Part shown: in pieces, positions 47,016 through 54,882 of the stretch
How positions within the stretch are numbered: position 1 is the first letter of the stretch
Layout of the letters: every line of letters starts with the position of its first letter
Source: an uncultured Microbulbifer sp.
Lineage (GTDB): Bacteria; Pseudomonadota; Gammaproteobacteria; Pseudomonadales; Cellvibrionaceae
Reading direction: 5' to 3'
DNA length: 64,000 nucleotides
NCBI RefSeq assembly: GCF_947489355.1
Contig: NZ_CANLDD010000006.1
Coordinates: 1-64,000 of the forward strand
The notes under the pieces: generated by a model
The model's input: the letters and a program-made list of their open reading frames with translations, nothing else
Told to the model about the DNA's origin: nothing
Database searches by the model: none
Translations under genes and position numbers: made by a program

Positions 47016-47206
47016 CCCTTTTTAGGGACTAAAGAAACTAACCCCACCAAGCGACCCTACGCCCAAGGGCGGCCCTCTCTAACCCGTTATTTCGGCGGGA
47101 TTGGCTCTTGATGACGCTCAGCAGCTAAACGCCCTCTGGGGAAGGTTTTTCCACAATCAAGGCAACCGCCCCCTGTTGACAAATGTTGACATCGATAAAG
47201 GTTTTT
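47016..47206. repeat. Boundary repeat B, copy 2
   Basis: Second copy of 43127-43294, with the perfect 21-bp block at 47186-47206. It lies about 190 bp inside the right end of island 1. TTGACA occurs twice here (from about 47175 and 47186), once in copy 1. Confidence 0.7.
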
Positions 47207-47318
47207 CACGTCAGTATGGGCCCCTGGGAAACCTGCCAAAGCGTATCGTAAAGCCAGCCCGGAGTGCAGCAGGGCTCATTAATTAGCGCGCCAAGCTGGG
47301 GGGTTACTTTGCTCAAGT

Positions 47319-47339
47319 GGTGGGGTTATTTGTGGGGTT
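47319..47339. repeat. Integrase arm-type repeats, right end of island 1
   Basis: GGTGGGGTT at 47319-47327 and GTGGGGTT at 47332-47339 match the AACCCCACC sites near attL. They lie 50-70 bp inside the second att copy. Confidence 0.6.
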
Positions 47340-47391
47340 TTGGAGCACAGATAGCCAAGAACCAAGAAAATACGGGGCCTACAGCCAGATT

Positions 47392-47423
47392 TTCGACTCC
47401 CGCCATCTCCACCAAATCGCTGT
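47392..47423. repeat. attR of island 1 / attL of island 2: ssrA core repeat, copy 2
   Basis: Perfect 32-bp copy of 35425-35456. A decayed copy of the ssrA terminator follows (to about 47475) and then more ssrA-type flank shared with 35506-35532, before a second integrase remnant. Confidence 0.93.
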
Positions 47424-47504
47424 CTCAAGCAGCCCACAAAAGCCCCGAAAGCGTTGAGTTTCCGGAGCTTTTGCTTATCTGACCAATCCCAGTTGATCTA
47501 AGCT

Positions 47505-47578
47505 AACCCGTCCAAATCCAGCCTCAAGTGGACGGGTTATTGAACGGGTTGATTGCAGTGCGACCGTCCAACCCGTCC
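47505..47578. repeat. Arm-type repeats of island 2
   Basis: AACCCGTCC or its complement at 47505-47513, 47530-47538, 47543-47550 (short) and 47570-47578. Same layout as the AACCCCACC set of island 1 but a different motif (CGTCC in place of CCACC). Confidence 0.6.
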
Positions 47579-47599
47579 AAATTCTATGGAAGGTGAGCT

Positions 47600-48731
47600 A
47601 TGCCGCTGTCTAACACTAAGGTCCGCGCCCTCAAGCCCCGCGAAAAGAAGTACATCGAGTCCGATGAAAAAGGGCTGACCATCGAAGTCACTCCCACCGG
47701 GGCCAAGCGCTAGGTATTCCGTTTCCGCGTCCACGGCAAGCGGCCGGAAATGGCTCTTGGGCTTTACCCTGATGTAAGCCTAAAGCGCGCCAGAAAACGC
47801 CGTGATGAAGCTCGGCAACAGGTTGCCGAAGGCATAGACCCCCGCGATATAAAACGCACCCGCAAAGAGTCAGCCCTGGAGGCCAATCGCAACAGCTTTG
47901 CCGCCGTCAGCGATGAATGGTTTGCCACCAAGATGGCCCACCTTTCAAGTTCATCCAAGGACCGCGCCACCCTCGCTTTAGAGCGCGACCTGAAACCTTA
48001 CCTGGGCAAGCGCCCCATCTCCGAAATAAACCCTCCCGAATTGCTGCGCTGCCTACGCCGCATTGAAAGCCGGGGAACCCGGACCGCCCACCGGGTGAAG
48101 CGGGTAGCCAGCCAGGTATTCCGCTTTGCCGTTGCCACTGGGAAAGCCGACCGCGACCCCACCACCGACCTAAATGGCGCCCTCACCCCACCAAGAAAAA
48201 ACACCTTGCGGCAATTACTGGCCCGGTAGAAGTTGGACGCCTGCTAACCGCCATAGACGAATACCGGGGCACCCCAGTTGTAAGAGCAGCCCTCAAGCTG
48301 TCCCCTCTTCTATTCAGCCGCGCATTATCCCGCTAGCTAAACAGTCGCTAGCATAACTGCGAGAACTGGAGCCACTCACAAGTTGCGGTAAATACGTTTT
48401 CCCATCAGCCCGAGGCAAGAGCCGCCCACTGTCTGATAACGGTGTGAGAACCGCGCTCAAGTCGCCTGGCTATGACAATAAAACCATGACCGCCCATGGC
48501 TTCCGCACTATGGCCCGCACCTTGCTAGATGAGATTCTGGGCTTTCGCGTGGACTACATAGAACACCAGTTGGCTCATAAAGTGAAGGATACCCTGGGGC
48601 GCGCCTACAACCGCACCAAGCACCTTGAGCAGCGGGCAGGCATGATGCAGGAGTGGGCGGATTACCTCGACAGCCTCAAAGCTAGCGAGAAAGCAGGGAA
48701 TGTAATCGCAGCGAACTTTAGCAATCGATAA
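47600..48731 (+). pseudogene. Broken P4-type integrase of island 2
   Basis: A close relative of the island 1 integrase, starting MPLSNTKVRALKPREKKYIES. Codon 38, Trp in the intact gene, is TAG (47711-47713). A frameshift ends the frame at about 48229. An internal deletion removes the segment that held the first catalytic Arg (CRPGELRKLEW in the intact gene), joining CAGCCGCGCATTATCCCGCT near 48320. The C-terminal half with HGFRTMARTLLDE and RAYNRTKHLEQR is still readable (48444-48731). It cannot make an active enzyme; the intact integrase of island 1 could in principle act on the shared core but has different arm sites. Confidence 0.92.
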
Positions 48732-48835
48732 CACACAATTGAATTTCAGCGCCTAGGGTAGCTCCCCAAAAGCCGCAACCCTTGACGGCCTGGGGCTGAA
48801 TCTAAACAAGAGGTTCTCTTTAAAGAAGGAGGACT

Positions 48836-49270
48836 ATGAGCAACGCAGCTATTTATAAAACATGGCTATCTATTGAGGATACGATTGCGTTTTTGACCGG
48901 CGAGCTAGGATTTAATGTTACCCTCCGTGATATGTACGCACTTTCTTCTGAGCGACAATTCCCGCTATGTCTCAAGGTTTTTCCCGACCAGTCATTGGCA
49001 GAGCCACCAAAGCGAAGATGGGAGATTGAAAACTTCTCGGTTGCCGAGCGCACTTCAGTATTGGGTCATCGGAAAGAGTACTACCTTGAGGGATGGGTAA
49101 CCGACTCAAAGAAGGTTCATGGCGGAATTTTCATTATACCAATGAGGATAATTGATGACCTTTCTTTCTATTTCCATCAGTTGTCCTGCGGAGAAAACTC
49201 AGATTTTCCCAGATTATTATCTTATATAAAATATTCTATTTCCAATGGTATCAAGCTATATCATTTATAA
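48836..49270 (+). CDS. Post-integrase hypothetical protein of island 2
   Basis: 144 residues with a good AAGGAGG site. Its N-terminus (TWLSIEDTIAFLTGELGFNVTLRDMYALSSERQFPLCL) is arranged like that of 37004-37894 (EWLMINESAEYLSVLTGESFTWKDILAIVTEG), and both follow an integrase. The C-terminal helix-turn-helix part of the longer protein is missing here. Function unknown; perhaps excision control. Confidence 0.6.
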   Translation: MSNAAIYKTWLSIEDTIAFLTGELGFNVTLRDMYALSSERQFPLCLKVFPDQSLAEPPKRRWEIENFSVAERTSVLGHRKEYYLEGWVTDSKKVHGGIFIIPMRIIDDLSFYFHQLSCGENSDFPRLLSYIKYSISNGIKLYHL

Positions 49271-49302
49271 AAAAGCCTGAATATCATTATTCAGGATTTT
49301 TT
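49271..49302 (+). terminator. Intrinsic terminator after the post-integrase gene
   Basis: CCTGAAT (49276-49282) and ATTCAGG (49289-49295) form a 7-bp stem followed by ATTTTTT. It ends the plus-strand transcript of island 2 before the opposing minus-strand operon. Confidence 0.75.
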
Positions 49303-49569
49303 ATAAATGGTTAGAACTAAACCAATAGATTTCAAAATCTATTACATCATGCCACCGATAGCTAGAGTAAACAACTGATAATTAGTTGAAAAATAGAACT
49401 CATAAAGTGGGATACCCCAATTTATACCCCTGAACACTTAACACCAACCCTGACCAGTTGAATTATAGCGAAATATTATATTCTTCTCTTACTTAGACTA
49501 GCAATATTGTTTAACTTCTTTCAAGAATTTATTACCTCAAATAAATCTTTCAATTAATTGACATAAAGA

Positions 49570-50172
49570 TCATAACCAACCTTTCTGTTTGGCAATACGA
49601 GCCGCTTCAATTCTATTTTTAGCACCTAATTTTGAGGTCGCTTGGGATAAATAATTTCGGACAGTTCCAGCAGACAAATATATTAAATCAGCAATTTCTT
49701 TGGTTGAATTCCCCTCTAATGAAAAGCGTAATACTTTACGCTCGTTGTCGCTCAGCGGATCATCGGCGGCCCAAGCTTCTGTCACTAACTCAGGGGCAAC
49801 AATGACTTTTCCAGCATGAATTTTTCTTACGGCATCGGCTAGTGAATCAGAAGGGGCATCTTTGAGCAGGTAGCCCCTTACCCCTGCATCCATTGCTCGA
49901 CGAAGGTAACCGCCACGCACGAATGTCGTTAAAATCATCACTTTGGCAGGGTGATTAATCAACTGTAATTCCTGAGCTAATTCTATCCCAGTCATGCTAG
50001 GCATTTCGATATCAGTCAAGATGATATCGATCGAATGTTGCTGAGATCTCACTAGCGCATCCTTGCCATTTTCCGCTTGTTCTACGACTTCAAAGTCTTC
50101 TTCCATATCAAGTAACGCAGATAAAGCGCCAAGTACCATAGATTGATCTTCAGCGATGAGTATTTTAATCAT
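49570..50172 (-). CDS. NarL/LuxR-family response regulator (DesR-like)
   Basis: 200 residues. The receiver domain has the acidic pocket in ILIAEDQSM and the phospho-acceptor Asp in DIILTDIEMPSMTG, with T-x(20)-K later (ILTTFVRGG...YLLKDAP). The C-terminal GerE helix-turn-helix is ERKVLRFSLEGNSTKEIADLIYLSAGTVRNYLSQATSKLGAKNRIEAARIAKQKGWL. Closest in layout to DesR-type regulators. It follows its kinase by five bases, last in a four-gene operon. AT-rich compared with the core. Confidence 0.9.
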   Translation of the reverse strand: MIKILIAEDQSMVLGALSALLDMEEDFEVVEQAENGKDALVRSQQHSIDIILTDIEMPSMTGIELAQELQLINHPAKVMILTTFVRGGYLRRAMDAGVRGYLLKDAPSDSLADAVRKIHAGKVIVAPELVTEAWAADDPLSDNERKVLRFSLEGNSTKEIADLIYLSAGTVRNYLSQATSKLGAKNRIEAARIAKQKGWL

Positions 50173-50177
50173 TAATT

Positions 50178-51326
50178 TTATCCATTAGTAACATTCATCA
50201 AGGTTGTTTTTACATCGCTAGTTTTGCTTTGCTCGGGAAGTGTTAACGTAAAGATAAGTTGGGTATTAGGAGTGTTTTTTACCGCCATTTTACCACCTAG
50301 TTGATCAATACGTGTGCGCATATTTTGCATACCCGATTGCTCATTCTTGGTAATGATTTGTCCTTGGTCGCTTATTGTCAAAGTTAAGTGAGTTGCCACT
50401 TGTTTTAAGTCGATCCAGACTTTTTCTGTTTCAGCATGACGAATAACATTCGTTATCGCTTCGCGGATAATTAATGCTAATTCAGATTCAAATTTTATCG
50501 GTAAAGATTCAACTTCGATATTGACGATTAATTCTATTTTAGCTGCTTGTGTGGCAACTTTAATTTGTAGTAACTCCCCGTTAATTGTTGCGACATTATA
50601 ACCTTTTACAGCATCTCTAACTTGCGCTAACGTCTTTCTGGATAATTCTTCAACGGATTTGATTTCAGTTTTTATTTTTTCCAACGATATTCCTTTATCA
50701 ATCATTTTACTGGACAGTTCAGACTTTAGAGTGATGACTGATAAGCTATGACCTAATAAGTCATGTAAGTCTCGACTAATACGTTCTCGCTCTGCAATTT
50801 TAGCTAATTGTTTGGCCTCTTGCTGTGATTGTTTTAATGCTTTATTTTTTTTCAAAACCTCAGAATGATGAATATTTAGCAAACCTAAGGTTATTGACAT
50901 AAAAATTGCAGGTATCCAAAAATAACTCGACTTGTCGGCTATAACTGCATACAAGGCGGTGAATGCCAATACAAGTAAAAGCGATAAAAATGCTTTTCTC
51001 TTATGATAAAATTCTCCGCTAAACGCAGCAGCATATACGAAAAAAACATTTGCTCCAAAAGTAATTTCCGACAAACCAATACCAATTAAGAAAATAGCAG
51101 CAATATAAAAAGGTAATTCATTCTCCTGAACTGAAAATGCTCGAAAATACAACACTAAAAAGGTAAAGAATCCAGAAACAACAATCGCCAATTCAACACC
51201 ATGCACAGGACTCAAATACAAATTACCAAAGAATAAACTTAAGACAAGTAAATTGCTATATACTGAATAACCTATATCTTGACCTTTCGGAATTAAGAAA
51301 TGATGTATTTTAAGCAATAAATTCAT
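50178..51326 (-). CDS. DesK-like sensor histidine kinase
   Basis: 382 residues. Five or six hydrophobic segments occupy the first 150 residues. A short coiled coil leads to the HisKA_3 phospho-acceptor His in ERERISRDLHDLLGHSLSVITLKSEL, and an HATPase domain (LALIIREAITNVIRHAETEKVWID, TISDQGQIITKNEQSGMQNMRTRIDQLGG) ends the protein. This is the DesK/NarX-like class that often senses membrane state. It works with the regulator just downstream. Confidence 0.9.
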   Translation of the reverse strand: MNLLLKIHHFLIPKGQDIGYSVYSNLLVLSLFFGNLYLSPVHGVELAIVVSGFFTFLVLYFRAFSVQENELPFYIAAIFLIGIGLSEITFGANVFFVYAAAFSGEFYHKRKAFLSLLLVLAFTALYAVIADKSSYFWIPAIFMSITLGLLNIHHSEVLKKNKALKQSQQEAKQLAKIAERERISRDLHDLLGHSLSVITLKSELSSKMIDKGISLEKIKTEIKSVEELSRKTLAQVRDAVKGYNVATINGELLQIKVATQAAKIELIVNIEVESLPIKFESELALIIREAITNVIRHAETEKVWIDLKQVATHLTLTISDQGQIITKNEQSGMQNMRTRIDQLGGKMAVKNTPNTQLIFTLTLPEQSKTSDVKTTLMNVTNG

Positions 51327-51406
51327 GCGATTCCTGATGGTTTGTTTAACGTTAAAAGACTGCAGTATATCAAGTTAGGGTTTCGGTACAGCCAATTTAT
51401 TTGTAG

Positions 51407-52699
51407 TTATTGTGCTATCACTGAAACAGCGGTTAATTTATCTAGTGCTATGCGACCAGATAATATAACCATTTCAATATTTTTAAGTTCAGTGATATCT
51501 TGCCAAGGCTGACCATCTACTAATAATATATCTGCAAATTTTCCAACTTCTATCGTACCCAATTCGTCAGATTTACCCAAAGCCTCAGAACCATTTTTTG
51601 TTGCTGCAATCAGGGCTTTAACATCAGGAAGACCAGCATTAACCATGCGAGATAGCTCTTTGCGGTAGCTATTTCCATTTTTCATTTCGACGGGGGAATC
51701 TGTACCGACACCAAACGTTATACCTGCGTGATTTAAAGCGGCAATATTTAAATGTCCTTGTGGCTCTCTCCCCAATGTTGGTACATAGACGATATTATTT
51801 TCCACTATTTTTTGCATGGTTGTTGTTTCAATAAGGTTACCGTGGCGTATGCCATGTTCAATGGTCGTAATACCAGCAGCAATGGCTTCTTCAGTTTCTT
51901 CAGGTGTGCCAGTATGTACAGCGACCCAAAGCCCATGTTTACGTGCTTCACTGGTTATAGCTTGCAAAGTTTCATTGGATATACGCGGCATGACAACGAC
52001 GCCTTGCTCATCGGTATGGCTCTGGTAGACAACTTTGACACCATCTATGCCTTTTTTGGCTAATGCTGCAATTTGCTGTTTTACATAAACAGGATCATCA
52101 GACTGTACTGTCATATTTTCAAGTACCCAGCTTGAAATTCTTTTGTTTTGGCTTGGATGTCCGTCTTTAATGGTAAATATTGGTCCAGCAATGAACAGCC
52201 TAGGTCCTGCAATATTTTGCTCGCTAAGTTCTTCTTTAAGTTTGAAAATTGCTGGCATAACATCGCCAAGAGTTCGATAACTGGTAATTCCAGCGGCGAT
52301 TAATTCTTGTCGAACACTTGGTAAAAAACGTAGTTGGTCCCAGAACATAGCTGGTATACCTTGTCTATTCCCTTCTGCTTTTGCACTTAATATATGACCA
52401 TGTAAGTCAATTAGCCCTGGTATAATACCTTTGCCCGTTGCATCAATGTGGATAGCGCTTTTTGGTATTTTACAAGCACCACCAATACAAGAAATTTTTC
52501 CGTTTTCAACTAAAATCCCTGGATTTTTTACCGCTTTTTCACTGGTACCATCAAATAACTGTCCATTGGCAATCCACATACTTTGCTGTGGATTTTGCCA
52601 AACATATAAATCTTTTTGATAGGCAATCATAAAAATAGCGCTGATAAATATGATCAGTAAGGTGAAATAGATAAAGAATTTTTTCATAATAATAATCAC
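51407..52699 (-). CDS. Membrane-anchored amidohydrolase
   Basis: 430 residues with an N-terminal membrane segment (FFIYFTLLIIFISAIFMIAY), so exposed to the periplasm. The metal-dependent hydrolase motif is GLIDLHGHILSAKAEG (H-x-H), with later Lys (GVKVVYQS), His residues (AVHTGTPEE, IEHGIRHG) and Asp (FGVGTDSPVEMKNG), typical of imidazolonepropionase/prolidase-like members. Substrate unknown. It lies between the GIN-domain gene and the kinase in one operon. Confidence 0.85.
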   Translation of the reverse strand: MIIIMKKFFIYFTLLIIFISAIFMIAYQKDLYVWQNPQQSMWIANGQLFDGTSEKAVKNPGILVENGKISCIGGACKIPKSAIHIDATGKGIIPGLIDLHGHILSAKAEGNRQGIPAMFWDQLRFLPSVRQELIAAGITSYRTLGDVMPAIFKLKEELSEQNIAGPRLFIAGPIFTIKDGHPSQNKRISSWVLENMTVQSDDPVYVKQQIAALAKKGIDGVKVVYQSHTDEQGVVVMPRISNETLQAITSEARKHGLWVAVHTGTPEETEEAIAAGITTIEHGIRHGNLIETTTMQKIVENNIVYVPTLGREPQGHLNIAALNHAGITFGVGTDSPVEMKNGNSYRKELSRMVNAGLPDVKALIAATKNGSEALGKSDELGTIEVGKFADILLVDGQPWQDITELKNIEMVILSGRIALDKLTAVSVIAQ

Positions 52700-52761
52700 T
52701 AAAAATTGGATAATTCTGTAACTTATGGTTATTTAAATTACGGTTATTATATCGGTTAAAT

Positions 52762-53358
52762 TTATTTTGAATAAACTAAATTAGCATTGGATAAAGTACC
52801 GTGAGAGCCGTTTGAAACAATATGTTGCTGCTTGGCAACTCCTTGAATGCTTAAATCACCAGCATCATTCATTTCCATCACTATACTTTCAACTTCAACA
52901 TCTAAGTTGGCGTTGCCTGCACCATTAATTATCACTATTAATTTATCAGCCTTGATAGCTAGATCTTTGATATCACCAGCGCCATTGGTGGTTACGAGCA
53001 TTTGCTGGGTGTTTAAGGTATTAGTCCCGGTTAATTCAACAGAGCCTGAGGTACTGATACTATTAAGCTGATGATAATGAACAAAAACCTGCACAGATTC
53101 CCCGCGATGTGAGCCTTTAGTGGTAATGAATAACGTCTCATTTTCAATTTTGGTAATGACATCTGTTATTGGCATGCCTGATACTTTAACTTCTAGTTTT
53201 TGGTTACTTGCTTGAGTGATAATAACTTCAGCAAGTCCTGATATTTCTAATGCGGTAAACTTTCCCACTTCTCGGAATTCAGTTTGAGATGCAAATACAG
53301 AACAAACGGTTTGTATAAGCGCTAAAGCTAATACGATTGATTTGATAATATATTTCAT
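52762..53358 (-). CDS. Secreted GIN-domain (DUF2807) protein
   Basis: 198 residues with a signal peptide (YIIKSIVLALALIQTVCSVFA). The body is the head-GIN/auto-transporter-adhesin-like domain: FTALEISGLAEVIITQASNQKLEVKVSG, then SISTSGSVELTGTNTLNTQQMLVTTNGAGDIKDLAIKADKLIVIINGAGNANLDVEV, a right-handed beta-helix of G-(S/A)-G-x-(V/I)-x-x repeats. Often found with two-component or anti-sigma systems; the ligand is unknown. First gene of the AT-rich operon. Confidence 0.82.
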   Translation of the reverse strand: MKYIIKSIVLALALIQTVCSVFASQTEFREVGKFTALEISGLAEVIITQASNQKLEVKVSGMPITDVITKIENETLFITTKGSHRGESVQVFVHYHQLNSISTSGSVELTGTNTLNTQQMLVTTNGAGDIKDLAIKADKLIVIINGAGNANLDVEVESIVMEMNDAGDLSIQGVAKQQHIVSNGSHGTLSNANLVYSK

Positions 53359-53428
53359 GGCTGGTTTTATAGTTAATGGGCAGTGAGATTAGTTTGCCCG
53401 ATATAAAGTGTAAGCGTTAGAGAGCTTT

Positions 53429-53455
53429 GTCATGAGTTAAAATGACAAATGTCAT
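53429..53455 (-). promoter_or_regulatory. Palindromic candidate operator of the GIN/amidohydrolase/kinase operon
   Basis: GTCAT (53429-53433), ATGAC (53442-53446) and GTCAT (53451-53455): a perfect 14-bp palindrome (ATGACAAATGTCAT) with a third half-site. It lies 70-100 bp upstream of the first gene. NarL/DesR-family regulators bind such sites, so autoregulation by the operon's own regulator is likely. Confidence 0.5.
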
Positions 53456-53566
53456 ATTGTAGTGAATGAGGACAATCTGCGCCGGTTTTATAGTTTAACC
53501 AAATATCATTATTATCCAGAGGAAAGTGCCTAATTGAAGCATGATAATGAAGTTTATTTTATGCAT

Positions 53567-54358
53567 TAGTTCAGACCAAATCTGACACATCTCCTTGAAA
53601 AGAAGGGGTTTACCGGTTTTGATGAAGGTGACAAAACCTGAAGCCAAAACCAAGGATAAACCCCATGATTCATACTAACGATCGCATCATTAAACACAAG
53701 ACCGGTCTGCTCAATCTGGCGGAAGAACTCGGCAATATCTCCAAAGCCTGCAAGATGCTCGGCGTATCGCGAGACACCTTCTACGTTGGGACATTCAAAG
53801 GTGTTGGACGTGTATACCAGCAGACCTACGTTGACACCTACGCAAAAGTGACACACTGCAAGCTGTATACAACAAAGACGCCAATCACTGCAGCAGACCT
53901 TCTGAATGACCGTGTGCTGCCATTCTACGCTTCGCATGAGCTACCTGTGCTGCGTACCTGACTGATCGTGGCACCGAGTACTGCGGCAAGCTGGAGCAGC
54001 AAGATTACCAGCTGTATCTAAGTGTGAATGAGATTGAACATACGAAGACGAAAGCCCGGCATCCACAAACGAATAGTATCTGTGAGCGATTTCACAAGAC
54101 TATTCTGCAGGAGTTTTGTCAGCCGTCACTACGACGCAAGATTTATGGCTCGCTGGAGGATCTGCAGATGGATCTAGACGTATGGCTCAATTATTACAAT
54201 AATGAACGAACCCACCAAGGCAAGAAGTGCTGTGGCCGTACGCCTGTACAAACGCTTGAAGATGGCAAAAAGATCTGGATGGAAAAGTTCGTGAACTGAA
54301 CCTGACCTGACAGACCACCGTCAGAAAAACCGGTAACTGTCAGATCAAGTCTGAACTA
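53567..54358 (+). mobile_element. Internally deleted IS481-family element (792 bp)
   Basis: The ends TAGTTCAGACCAAATCTGAC (53567) and, inward from 54358, TAGTTCAGACTTGATCTGAC are inverted repeats. The transposase inside has lost its middle and has a frameshift. No target duplication was recognised. Confidence 0.75.
53665..54299 (+). pseudogene. IS481-family transposase remnant
   Basis: It opens MIHTNDRIIKHKTGLLNLAEELGNISKACKMLGVSRDTFY, the normal start with its helix-turn-helix. It then jumps directly to VGTFKGVGRVYQQTYVDTYAKV, the catalytic core, so roughly 130 residues are missing. A frameshift near 53950 follows, and the end (ARHPQTNSICERFHKTILQEF, NERTHQGKKCCGRTP) is in another frame. 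In intact relatives a D-T-F-Y segment occurs both before and after the missing part, so the deletion probably came from recombination between the two short DTFY repeats. Confidence 0.82.
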
Positions 54359-54441
54359 CTACACTTTAACTTACTTCGCCAATTGATAATGGGAGGCGGA
54401 ATATCGTATCAATATTTCACTCTACGTCCGATCAATCAACA

Positions 54442-54882
54442 TTAAGCAGACTTTAGAACGGAAACCACCTTCGAATCTTCAGAGTGATTTAGATTTAACA
54501 CAGCAAGAAGCTTTTCATCACCTCTATCATGAATCTCAGACCCATAAATAAAGTAATTAACTGAATCTTCGAGCGCCTCACCCTCATGGAAGGTTGTAAC
54601 TACCTTAGTCACTAACTCCGTACCATGTTTCTCATCGAAATGATAAATTAATTCATCAATTTCGTCGTGCAAATATTCTGAGAATTTTCCCACACAAACA
54701 AAATTAGCCACTCCATCAGACAACAATTTTTCAATCAGGCCGCTATACAAAATTTCTTGCGCACCGCTTTCTGACCATGCCGTTAATAAAACAACAGTAA
54801 ACTTATCTTCCTCAACATTCAGTTTCGCTTGATACAAATCCAAAACAACGACCTTACGATCATTTGAGCTTGTGAACATCAT
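54442..54882 (-). CDS. Candidate immunity protein of the RHS toxin
   Basis: 146 residues, acidic, no signal peptide. The N-terminus (RKVVVLDLYQAKLNVEEDKFTVVLLTAWSESGAQEILYSGLIEKLLSDGVANFVCVG) resembles small immunity-like proteins I have seen as DUF7684, held loosely. The start overlaps the RHS stop by ATGA, so translation is coupled. Position and coupling, not family, are the main evidence for immunity. Confidence 0.62.
   Translation of the reverse strand: MMFTSSNDRKVVVLDLYQAKLNVEEDKFTVVLLTAWSESGAQEILYSGLIEKLLSDGVANFVCVGKFSEYLHDEIDELIYHFDEKHGTELVTKVVTTFHEGEALEDSVNYFIYGSEIHDRGDEKLLAVLNLNHSEDSKVVSVLKSA

Larger units (their letters stand above)
35448..47423. mobile_element. Genomic island 1 integrated in ssrA (about 12 kb)
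   Basis: Bounded by the 32-bp direct repeats at 35425-35456 and 47392-47423. It carries an integrase next to attL, a post-integrase gene, small regulators, and a section of toxin/immunity and defence-like genes. Repeats of the AACCCCACC type occur near both ends, as expected for integrase arm sites. No conjugation genes are seen, so it is either a phage-satellite/P4-like island or a mobilisable integrative element. Confidence 0.88.

Noticed and set aside
35448-54358. CRISPR array in the island region
   Set aside because: No regularly spaced long repeats; the short repeats found are boundary, arm or iteron-like.
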